NCBI GenBank assembly: GCA_029891385.1
Contig: CM057228.1
Location: forward strand, 34,475,023-34,539,022
Direction: 5' to 3'
Source of the DNA: Erythroxylum novogranatense
Taxonomy: Eukaryota > Streptophyta > Magnoliopsida > Malpighiales > Erythroxylaceae
Length of the DNA: 64,000 nucleotides
Positions 11,061-20,783 of this stretch are shown piece by piece (the stretch's first letter is position 1; each line of letters starts with the position of its first letter). The translations under genes and the position numbers were made by a program. The notes under the pieces were generated by a model. It searched no databases. It had not been told where the DNA came from and saw only the letters and a list, made by a program, of their open reading frames with translations.

Positions 11061-12653
11061 TTTATTTCTTGGTACCCAAATTTTCTTGGGTCCTTTATGG
11101 TTAGTAGTATGCACATGATGTAATCTATAATGCATACTACTCGCACGTTGATTAAAATGTGTTGTCCTATTTTTTCCTTTTTGAGAGACAAATTTATTAC
11201 GAGACTGAGTATTGTTTCCAGAAAACCCTAAACCAGTCTTATCACTAGGATGTCTACATTTTCCTAGCATATCATTCATTTTCTTTGTACTCTCAGTAAA
11301 AGTAGCTTGATCAGCTGATAGATTCTTGATCCTTAGCTTAAGCTGATTAATCTCATATGATATGTCTACAAGTTTCCTTTTAACTTCTAACTCCTTTTTT
11401 AAGCAAATATTTTCTCTCTCTATTTTCTCAGTATGTTTAATATTCTCTGCATACTTTTTCTTCAACAACTTGTCTTTGTTTCGAATAGCATGAGAATCTT
11501 CTAACAATTCTGAATATGCATCATGCAAGTTATCATAATCGGATTTTACCTCCTCATCACTATCTTCTTCAGCCATTAGGCAAATGTTTGCATGTTCTGA
11601 TGACTCGGAGCCTGTATCTGATTCAGATGAATCTAGATCCTCCCATGTTGCCATCATGCTTTTCTTGCCTTCTTTACTCTTCTTAGGTTTCTTCTTGAGT
11701 AGGGCATTACGACTTGTAGTGTCCAGTGATTGCACTCGTAGCAAATGATAGAAGACTTTTACGGCTTGGCTTCATCTTTTCCATTCTTTCTGAATGTCTG
11801 GTTACTTCTGGGCTTCTTTTTCCACATATGTCTTATCTTTCTGGAAATGAAAGATAATTTGTCATCTTCATCACTTGACTCTGATTCAGATTGGCTGGAG
11901 TTATCATCCTTTGATTCTTCAATCTTCAATGCCTTCGATGACTTCCTCCTTCTTTGAGTCTTATGATTCTTCCGTCCGGACTTGATCTTATTGACTTATC
12001 TCGCTTGGGCTTGTCTTGACGTTGAGTTCTACTTCATGAATCTTCAGGATCCCAAAGAACTCATCTAGCTTCAAAGACGCCAAGTCTTTGGCTTCAGACT
12101 TGCAGCTTACTTTAGGTCTCCATCTCTTAGGAAGACTTCTTAGGATCTTTCAACATGATCTTGGTTATTGTAAGTCCTTCCAAGAGCTTTTAATCCATTG
12201 ACAATTGTTTGAAATCTTCCAAACATTTGATCAATAGATTCTTCATCTTCCATCCCTAAAAGTTCATATTGATGTACAAGAATACTTATCTTGGATTCTT
12301 TAACTTGACTAGTGCCTTCATGAGCAATGGACAATGTGTCCCACATCTCTTTTGCAGTGTCACAACCATGCACTTTGTCGATTCGCCTCGCTTGGGCACA
12401 TGTTAAGAAGAATTTAGCCTTTGAATTGAGCTTGTATTCTTGCTTTACGATCACCGTCCATCCGCGTGGAATAGAACTACCTTCTTCATCTACGGTATAT
12501 AGGTCCGCTCTCTATTACGTCCCAAAGGTCTACATGTGTAGATTCGATGAATAACCGCATTCTATCTTTCTAGTAATGGTAGTCTTCTCCATTGAATGCT
12601 GGAGGTCTAGTGACTGAGGCTCCTTCAGCGATGTATACATGTGACTCCGCCAT
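11061..12653 (-). pseudogene. Copia gag, broken
   Basis: Gag forms the particle. The chosen start is the Met codon at 12653-12651 (MAESHVYIAEGASVTRPPAF), close to the primer site and followed by NGEDYHYWKDRM, where the Trp codon is now a TAG stop. The middle part (12140-12454) is a clear UBN2/Retrotran_gag_2 domain (TAKEMWDTLSIAHEGTSQVK, LVHQYELLGMEDEESI). The zinc knuckle near 11705-11747 starts CYECNH and is then disrupted. A charged Ser/Asp/Glu stretch and a Lys/Glu coiled-coil-like stretch follow (11300-11690), as in SIRE-type Gag. Confidence 0.85.
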
Positions 12654-12696
12654 TATCTTTAATCCACACTTCGCCAAAGTGATTCTTGGATACCAA

Positions 12697-12708
12697 GCTC
12701 TGATACCA
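12697..12708 (-). other. Primer-binding site, SIRE-type Copia
   Basis: The minus strand reads TGGTATCAGAGC, an exact match to the plant initiator-Met tRNA 3' end, two bases from the 5' LTR. Confidence 0.9.
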
Positions 12709-12710
12709 AT

Positions 12711-13757
12711 TGAAGTGAATCACAAGTTAATACAACACTTATAAAATGATAATAGAATGCACGAGAAGGGGGTTGAATTGTATTCCCTTTTGAATATCTT
12801 TTGAATTACTTGTTAGAAATAAAATTCTTTACTGAATTCTTATTAATCTGATTGATCAAAACTTTTCAATCTAAGTATATGAATAGTAAATAAAGATCAA
12901 CTTTGAAACTAAAAGTGAGATAGAGAGTGAGAGTAGTAGACACGCAGATTTATCCTAGTTCACCCCAAACCGTGGGCTACTTCCAGTCCTCAGAGTTTCT
13001 TCTGAGATTTCACTATCTCTTCAAACTTTACAAGTATTCTTTCACGAGCCTCTTCCGTCTCTACACCAAGATTCTTTCACACTTAGCCTCTGCAGCTATC
13101 TCATACAACTCTTTCTTTTTAGAAAAGTATTTGAACACTTTATTCTGATGAAGATAGCGTTCACTAATTCAGCTTAATCGCTTTTTCACTTTGTGTAATC
13201 TTTTCTCAAAATAGCTAACTCTGCGGTCTTGACTTGACTTGTATTTATAGCCTTCTGTCAGAATCGCTTCTTGATTCTTGAATCTTGAATCTTTAATCTT
13301 TAAAGAAAGTTAATCAGTTGAGTTCTGTAACTAACTCGAACTGATTCTTGCATCTGCTTTCTTTTACGTATCTGCGCTCGCTTATGCGTCTGCGTCAGCA
13401 TCTGCTTTGCTTTGCGTCTGCTCAAGGCTCTGCGCTCTGCTTCTGCTTTGCTGCGTCTGCGTCTGCTTTGCTTTGCGTCGTATTCATGCGTCGCTTTTCT
13501 TTCTGCGTCTGTATCTATATTTGTGTCTTTGTCTGTTTATTGTCTTGTGTCATCTGCGTCAGTGTTGATTTACAAACTTAAATCATGTTTGACTTGTATC
13601 AACTTCGCATGTTTTGACTGACGCCTTGCAACTTCGCCTGCCTCCTTGTGCATTTATTCAAACTTAAATCATGATCGCTTTTGTTTTCTTGTTTTTGATC
13701 TTACTATATTTGTTATACATCAAAATCATTTCTATGTAAAGTCATTCTGACTTAACA
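12711..13757 (-). repeat. SIRE-type Copia 5' LTR
   Basis: 1,047 bases, colinear with 4128-5177. It carries the matching TCTGCG-rich tract at 13360-13570. It is preceded on the outside by TSD TGTTA (13758-13762). Confidence 0.9.
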
Positions 13758-13762
13758 TGTTA
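13758..13762. other. Target-site duplication TGTTA (right)
   Basis: Matches 4123-4127. Confidence 0.9.
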
Positions 13763-14290
13763 GGCAAGTGACAACGTCACTTGCCACATGTCATACTCCT
13801 AAGCCCTCACTTAGTTTCTTTCCAAAAAAATTCCAATTTCTACTCCAATTTCTCCCCAAATTTTCAATGGCTCAAATTAATAAATCATAAAATCATTTAT
13901 CTAAATTTTCAGTGCCATTGGACAGGAATTTCTATTACAGATAAACAATCGGTCTGCCACTTGGCATTTTTCCTGGTCTGGAAAGTACCCCAAAATTTCA
14001 AAAAAAATTCTAAAATGCTCTAAAAATTCAAAAATCACAAGGACCCTCTCCAACTCAATTTTTCATACACACAAATCGCATTAATTTACAATCACATTTC
14101 TTCACACTTATACCGAGAAATGTCATGAATGCATGTACAGTCATTTTTCATGTGCAAAATTCACTATTCATTTGTATATGTATGTTATATAATGCATGAG
14201 CATGAGATTTGTTTTCCTAATTTCTCTGGTTGATCTCACATGTGCCAATTTCTAGGGTTCAAACCCTTTGTATAGAAACGGGATGTTACA
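13763..14290 (-). repeat. Gypsy G1 5' LTR, second segment
   Basis: This continues the LTR interrupted at 4127 and ends GGGATGTTACA at 14290. Its first 23 bases are a perfect hairpin (GGCAAGTGAC-AAC-GTCACTTGCC, 13763-13785) next to the insertion point. In element orientation the segment is the outer start of the LTR (U3). Confidence 0.8.
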
Positions 14291-14493
14291 TAACTTGAAT
14301 AGGTGACAACTCTAGAAATGAATTTAACAAATTATCATCTCTATTTAGATTTTTTTCTCTAACGTCTCTCTTCAAATTTTACCCTTTTACCTTTGAGATT
14401 TCTCTTACTTTGAAATTTTCCTTCTCATCTTCTCTAGTTTGCGACAATTGCGGGTTGTAAGGTTGAAGTTTCTTCCTCAATGGAGGGCCTATT
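14291..14493. other. Non-LTR flank, possibly low-copy
   Basis: About 200 bases between two LTRs, CT-rich around 14340-14435. It resembles no LTR elsewhere in the window and contains the start of the split ORF described next. Confidence 0.4.
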
Positions 14494-15488
14494 TGTAACA
14501 CTCCACTCCCGTAAGACCTGGACCCGACATCGATGGTGATATCCGAATCCGCGCCCTACTAGGATGGGATGATACATCACTCAGTCAAAACACAATATAA
14601 ATTTTTTTTTGGGAACAATCATACACTTACATATATGTATGTTGCGGAAAATAGTTTACAAAACCTATAAGGTAGATACAATGACCACGAGGTTCCTCAC
14701 AATTAATACACAACTTATAAGCAAAGTCTTCACTCTAATGCAGACGCAACTAATCCCATCCTTATTTGGCACTCCGCGATCAATTTACGCCCGTTACCCG
14801 ACGAAGTATTCTTCTGAGTCCTAAAAAACAATTGCAAATTTTGAATGAGTTTTTGCAAACTCAATGAGTGACCATCATCGATGGTCCACTTACTCGAGTC
14901 TAGAATCAAATAATAACTTAATTCTCATTCTCTCTCTTTGATCTCATTTTACAATTTCCATAGGTCTATTTCTATCTCGTAATACATTTTCTCAAAAATT
15001 TCCCAGTTACCCATTTACAGAAATCTATAATCATAAGTCCCATTTTTCGATACCTGAGTATTTCACTCGATTACTATTCAATTATCAATTGGCTGTGACC
15101 AAGTGCCTGAACTGTCCCAATGAAGGGCTCAATAAAATCTGTCCCTTATCCAGTGTTGGATATAGGGCTCATCAACGTTGAGCCTAAGGCTCTAATTCAT
15201 TCATGATCTTGAAGCTCATTTACGCACATTGAGCTAACAGTTCTAATCGGTGGCAACTCTGGTTAAAAACTCTAAAATTCCATACACACTGAACATATCA
15301 CAATCAGTAATACATTTTATAATTAAGAGTGCCCTATAACTATTTTCACACCAGTGTATAGCATTTCGCCTATCATTCAATCAAACATTTCAGAGTAATT
15401 GTAGTCTGTACCCATTATCAATATATATATCAGTGTGGTGACCAACCATCTATATTGTCCCGATAAGGGCACATTAATCAGTGAACGC

Positions 15489-15850
15489 GTTTTAGGGGTA
15501 GGAGAGCCTTCTGGGTATGCACTACTTCCCACGCGTCTTAGAGATAGGAGAGCCCTCTGGGTATTCACTATCTCATAAATCGTTGAGCTATTCACTCTGA
15601 ACAGTATATCACAGTCATTTATGAGCACAGTCATTTATAAGAGTAGGAGAGCCCTCTGGGTATGCACTACTTCTCACTCATCTTAGGGATAGGAAAGCTC
15701 TCTAGGTATGCACTATCTCATCAATCGTTGAGCTTTTCGCTCTGCACAGTATATCACAATCATTTATGAGGGTAGGAGAGCCCTCTGGGTATGCACTACT
15801 TCTCACTCATCTTAGGGATAGGAGAGTCCTCTGGGTATGCACTATTCCTT
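15489..15850. repeat. Imperfect tandem repeat inside solo LTR
   Basis: The phrase GTAGGAGAGCCCTCTGGGTA followed by TGCACTACTTC recurs near 15497, 15644 and 15771. Each copy is followed by a related half-unit (GATAGGAGAGCCCTCTGGGTA.. CTATCTC). That gives three copies of a unit of roughly 130-150 bases, each made of two similar halves. Confidence 0.75.
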
Positions 15851-15975
15851 TTTCGAGCTCAAGGCTCTTATCCAGTAGTCAAGCTTGTAGCTCTGCATTA
15901 CTATATGGCTCGAAGCCCAGTTATCACGTTGAGCTGAAAGCCCTAGTCAGTAGCTGCTTTGGTCGCAGCTTCCCT
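15850..15975. repeat. Second hairpin ladder in solo LTR
   Basis: Short inverted repeats GAGCTCAAGGCTC, GGCTCGAAGCC and GAGCTGAAAGCCC follow one another. They lead to AGTAGCTGCTTTGGTCGCAGC, as in the hairpin ladders of G1 and C. The LTR therefore has two ladder segments separated by the tandem repeat. Confidence 0.65.
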
Positions 15976-17000
15976 TAACAGATTTTGCGTTCATAAATGA
16001 ACGACATGCGTCACAATTGAATCACTTTATTATCATATTCCTATATCACAATCATTTCTATATACTATCACTTCAATACTCCGGACCTTCGATCCGGAGT
16101 TCACATTCAATACTGTCTCATCATTTTACTTCAGAGAATTTAAATCTACTGAATTATAGCATTTAATGCTCTGAGAACCGTCTAGGTCACTCACCTGGCT
16201 TCCGCGCTAACGCTTGGAAGTTCCAGCAATCTCAGAGGTTAACTTTCCAAATGCTCCTATCACAATTTAAACACTCTAAGTTTACACATTGCCCTTCTAG
16301 AATGAAACTCATGTAGCAGTTTACGAAAATAAATGTATCACGCACTTTAATGACATTCCCAGCACTAACCTAATATTTCACCTTCAAAGTCTTCCTTAAT
16401 AATCAGAGTTCAATTGATACTCACGTCAGTCAATTTGTTTTCAGAATTCAAAATTTAATCAGAAAAAGGAGTCCTCGCTGCGGCGAGGGGAAATTCCTTC
16501 GTCGCGACGTGATAACTTTCTCACGTCATGACGTGCGGCCCTTCTTTGCCACGACGTGAGGCCCTGCGCTCGTCGCGACAAACAGAAATTCGCGCGCCTT
16601 GACGTGCATATGAGCACATCGCAACGTGCGGGTCGTCTCCTTCCCCAAATCCAAATTTTCACCATTTTCAAACCAACTCTTCCAATCTATTCAAGCCATA
16701 ATTCATTCTAAACACTTAAACATCACTAATACTCCATTTCCAACCCATTTAAACCAATATTATTCATCAAACAATCCAAATCCTTCCATAAACGATAACC
16801 CTAAACCAAACTGATAAAACACCAAAATCTCTACTCTTAACGCTTAAAAAAAACAATCAATCAATTATACAAGAAGAAAGAGGCTAAGACTTACTTGATT
16901 GGCTCACAAACTCCAGAAGCCCTTCATGATTTCATCGAGAATCCTCTTCTTCTCTCCCACGGCATCTCCCCATTTCTTTTCTTTGATTAACCCTAATTTC

Positions 17001-17010
17001 CCTTTTTATA
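17001..17010 (-). promoter_or_regulatory. Candidate TATA box of solo LTR
   Basis: TATAAAAAGG on the minus strand, 502 bases from the LTR start in element orientation. Position agrees with the other Gypsy LTRs in the window. Confidence 0.45.
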
Positions 17011-17608
17011 CCCATTTTAATAATGTAAAGTCCATTTCGCCCCTTCTTTAAACCTTAAGCCTTATACTCTTAAGTATCTTGCCCAAATTGCCCTTATCTA
17101 AATTCTTATCACTTTACAACTCCAATTCATAATTCAGATTTGTAGGGGCTGAATTAAAGTTCAATTCTTTCATAAACATGCGCTTTCATGCCTAACAATT
17201 TTCAATTCATTCAATTCATTTTCTTTGACTGTCATAACCTTTCCAATTTCAATTTCTCACGCTAAATAAAATTTCTAAATCATATATTTAATTGGAGTGT
17301 CCAAAAAGGAAGTCATTTTCAGTACCGGAAATCTCATCAGTATCCACCTTGCAATAATCAGAAGAATTCACATAAATCACTCCAATTTCATATTTTTCAC
17401 AAAACACTAAAGCCGGGAATTGTCACAAGTGCATGCACAATTTTGTGTACAAAAATACGACCTAATCCAAAATTTACTATTTGATCAATCCCATCAATGA
17501 CGGGATGTTACACTATCTAAGGCCAACACTGTCTACTCAGAGGATGGTGAACTTATTCACCTCTCCCTAAATGAGTTCCCTGTATTATCTCGTGAGCTAG
17601 ATCAATAA

Positions 17609-18323
17609 AAAAGGCCAGATAATGGTGCCATTCAAGTTAGGGCTTCCTCTTCCAACAACCCCTCCTCCAATTGCTGGAACATGACAGAAGAATATTATTT
17701 TTAATCAACCATGAATTCAAATGAAACATTTTCAAGGAAGTAATGAAAGATGGAATATTACATCCACTCATCAATTGTAAAGCTACATATGCACCATTCT
17801 AAAGCTCCACATGTCACAATTCTAAAGTGTCATTTGTCACAAATTTAATGGGTCACTTGTCCCTCATATACTCAAGCCACTTGTCATCTAATTAACTAAG
17901 CTATTTGTCACTTATTTCCAATGCCATATGTCACCATTTCATAGACCTAATCAACCTAAATTCCCATGTAACAATTTGTCTTGCTCTTTAACATTTTTCT
18001 TATACTAGATGCACATATCACCTTATCAATTACTCAATTGTAACAATAAATTCCCAATTTACAAATTATAGTCAATCAAAACAAAATTCAAGATAAAATC
18101 AGCATACAATTACATCATGATAAGTAAAAACCTTTCATACCCTGGAACATGTCAATTGAGTGCATATACTATCTTGCAATATTTTCTAAATCATGATTCA
18201 TATGGGTATACGAATATTATGCATATGAATGAAATACATCTTGTAAATTCTTAAATGAAATAACTTATGTGACTCAATCTAACAGTTTAATCTCTTAACA
18301 ATTTTAGGAGGCAGGATATTACA
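17609..18323 (-). repeat. Left LTR of internally deleted element X (partial)
   Basis: The right edge is clear: GGATATTACA ends at 18323 and is followed by a polypurine tract. The left edge cannot be placed; the first 100 bases may be flank. Sequence is AT-rich with repeated CACTTGTCA/CATTTGTCAC words (17800-17930). No gene. Confidence 0.5.
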
Positions 18324-18662
18324 ACTCTCCCCCTTAAAAACTTTTGTCCTCAAAATTCTTATTTGATTGATCAAACAGATGGGGGTAATGTTATCTCTAT
18401 AAAATAAAAGAAAAAGACATTTTTAATAAAATATATTGAATTAAGCATAGCTTATCTGATATCCCAAACACCTTAAAGAATGTCGACAAGTACTCCCACC
18501 GAGGTTGAAATCATCCGACCGTTAAGGACGTCAACTTAACGATCCAAGACTCAACTTCTCAACTAAAGACTTTCAACACCCAGACTCGACTCCTAAGGCT
18601 CATGAACCTTTTAAAAATGGTAATAACACTTTTTAAAACGTAAAAATCATGCTCTGATACCA
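18324..18662 (-). mobile_element. Internal remnant of element X (about 340 bp)
   Basis: The left end matches the 3' internal end of chromovirus C (compare 54083-54160: polypurine tract, then TTTTGTCCTCAAAATT-like and GATCAAACAGATGGGGGTAA). The right end is an initiator-Met primer site (minus-strand TGGTATCAGAGC, 18651-18662). Everything between, normally gag-pol, is missing. This is a Gypsy element of the same group, reduced to terminal internal sequences. Confidence 0.7.
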
Positions 18663-19181
18663 ATTTAATTTTCATGACCTAGAACCAGATTAGGCATCTA
18701 ACATCTGTCGTATAGCTGAGCTAAGGATACTTATGGTACCTTTAACCTGACTATGTAAGGCTAACTAAATATCCTTTGAAAATATTAGGATAACATAACA
18801 GCTATATTTTGAAAATCCCAAAACTTAAGTAAAATACCTGTAAATCAGTTTTAAACGTACTTCTATATTCACATTTTAAACTCTACCACAATTTCTAGAC
18901 TTTTAAGTCCACTTAAGAGCAATCTCAACAACAGTATAAAAGGTTCATACATAAGGTCATTTACAAACCACAAGATAGTCAAGAGTTAATTTACAAAATC
19001 ATAAAGCATATTAACATAACCAACTTAATAAAAAATAGTTCATGTGCCACTATACAATAAAAGTACAAACAAAGACTACCCACATGCGATAATTCCCTGA
19101 AAATGTCAAAAGACTGAATGATTCACTCAAAGCTTCATGCTCATCAAATTAACCTGCATGGTTAGAAAGCAGAGGGGTGAG
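18663..19181 (-). repeat. Right LTR of element X, first segment
   Basis: It begins just after the primer site (exact first base uncertain, TGACCTAG at 18675 is the first TG) and runs to the GTGAG duplication at 19177-19181. It resumes at 23138. No gene. Confidence 0.6.
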
Positions 19182-20783
19182 TGTAGGAAAATCCTGGTGT
19201 GTGCATCATACACACATGGTACGGAAAAAAAATATTCCAGGACTTTCCCAAAGCCCATGATCTATGTGCCTATACAAGGAAATACCAGAAAACTTAGCTA
19301 AATATTCCCAATTCATATACATGTTCATAACATACATATATATAGGAATTCATGGAATTTACATAAATCAATCATTCATATAATAACCATGTATTTTATG
19401 TGTATTCTCCTTCATTTTGTGATCTTCTACTCATCGAGTTGTCACAAACCACAACGACCAAAATAGATAGTCTCCAACAGTATCTGCACAAAGATCAGAG
19501 AAACTAACCGAATCAAACTCTTTGATCCAGAAATGGCTAGAAAAAAGACAAGAGTGCTAGCTCTCACCTTTGTTCTATGGAGAGCAACGTGAAAGAGAGG
19601 AAAAAGATGAAGAAGGTAAGAAAAATGAGAGGATAATGTGAGAATCATGAAGAAGGATTTCTTCAAACTTGTTTTTCATAATTTACTCATCCTACTTGCC
19701 TTTTTTTGCTTTTATCTTTTATTGTTTTTGTTTTTTTTATCAATTAAATGCAACTTTAAAGAAGCCTCTCTTCCTTATATATATATATGCTGAGGTGGTC
19801 TAGTCACAATGGGGCGGGTCTTACTAGGTTTCGGGTGTTAATAAACACCGGAGACCTGTTTCAACAATATCGATATCACGATCTCTTCAAGACATATCCT
19901 GATCTTATCGGGATATATTTGATTTTATTTCTCTCGATATAATAGATCTCTATCCATAACTATTTTTTGAATCCTCCAAATCGCTCTTATGCGTGTGACT
20001 TATTAGATTCTAGGTTATATTGGCCACTTAGATTAACACTTAATCCAAGCAAGTCTTAAGCAGTGTTTAGCAATACATCATAAGCCCCAATGGACCAAAA
20101 AGTAAGTGATTTATCGAATGAACATAGTCCCATCACAAATCATCCATGAACCTTCCCATAGATAATTGTTGTGCAATTCGTCCTTTCACCATGTTATACC
20201 CCACTTGGTTATGAGTATGGACAAAGTGTCAACTCTCACTAGACTAACTACGTCAAATCTAATCCAAGTGATATTAGTTCTCGTCCTGGGACTCATTACT
20301 CTATATGTCTTTGAAGATGTTCTTTATGAAATATGTACTCCGGCCAAAAATTTCCAAGTATTGACCCCGATAAGAGGTCGTAGATATCATCTTCTACTAT
20401 CACAAAAGTGGTGAATCCTCTATTGGCTACTCAATTACCTTCTAATACCTCAAGCTGTACCCAATCACCACCCTATAAGCGACCTCTACAAGGAAATAAG
20501 AAATAGAGTCAAAACACATAATCAATAACTAAGATATCGTTGAGTACCTCAATTCTAAGGATACTTGCACCATTGCTATGATGAGATTATCACTGACATT
20601 AGAATAGGACATCAAAATCTCATAGTAGGTCATCTAATGTACTTACTACCTTTAGTAAGCATCCACGTCTCAACTCTAAGCATCTCATGTCTATAGCTTT
20701 TGAGATCCACTGCTTGATCAAATTAAGTAGTTTAACATGTGCTAGTCTATTCGGATTAACAATGTCTAATCTTATTAATCCTA

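Larger units (their letters stand above)
4128..13757 (-). mobile_element. Complete SIRE-type Copia retrotransposon
   Basis: A 9.6-kb Ty1/Copia element reading right to left. In element order it has a 5' LTR (12711-13757), an initiator-Met primer site, gag, protease, integrase, reverse transcriptase, RNase H, an extra ORF, a polypurine tract and a 3' LTR (4128-5177). Both flanks carry TGTTA. The gene order (protease-integrase-RT-RNase H) is the Copia order. The extra ORF after RNase H and the RT/RNase H motifs suit the plant SIRE/Maximus lineage, which is my inference. Gag and pol are broken by several stops and frameshifts, so it looks inactive. The two LTRs differ by many small indels. Confidence 0.9.
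14494..17512 (-). repeat. Gypsy solo LTR, 3.0 kb
   Basis: It starts TGTAACACTCC and ends CGGGATGTTACA, with flanks CTATT (14489-14493) and CTATC (17513-17517): a 5-bp duplication with one mismatch. There is no primer site or coding DNA beside it, so it is a solo LTR left by LTR-LTR recombination. Orientation is taken from a TATAAAAAGG on the minus strand at 17001-17010. It shares its first 80 bases and the hairpin ladder with G1. It also holds a tandem repeat (15489-15850) and a CpG-rich block (about 16470-16632, repeated CGTCGCGACG-like words). Confidence 0.85.
14438..17608 (+). pseudogene. Short ORF split by a solo LTR, unknown origin
   Basis: If the solo LTR (14494-17512) and one copy of its 5-bp duplication are ignored, one frame runs open from 14438 to the TAA at 17606-17608. 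It has a Met at 14480 and reads MEGLSKANTVYSEDGELIHL and on to VLSRELDQ, about 48 codons with no stop. A pyrimidine-rich stretch precedes it. The composition looks like true protein (charged and hydrophobic residues mixed), unlike the chance frames in the LTRs. I do not recognise the protein. It could be a host exon fragment, a captured piece, or chance. Confidence 0.3.

Noticed and set aside
12697..12708. Initiator-Met tRNA-like matches as possible tRNA genes
   Set aside because: Only 12-13 bases match, always next to an LTR; they are primer-binding sites.
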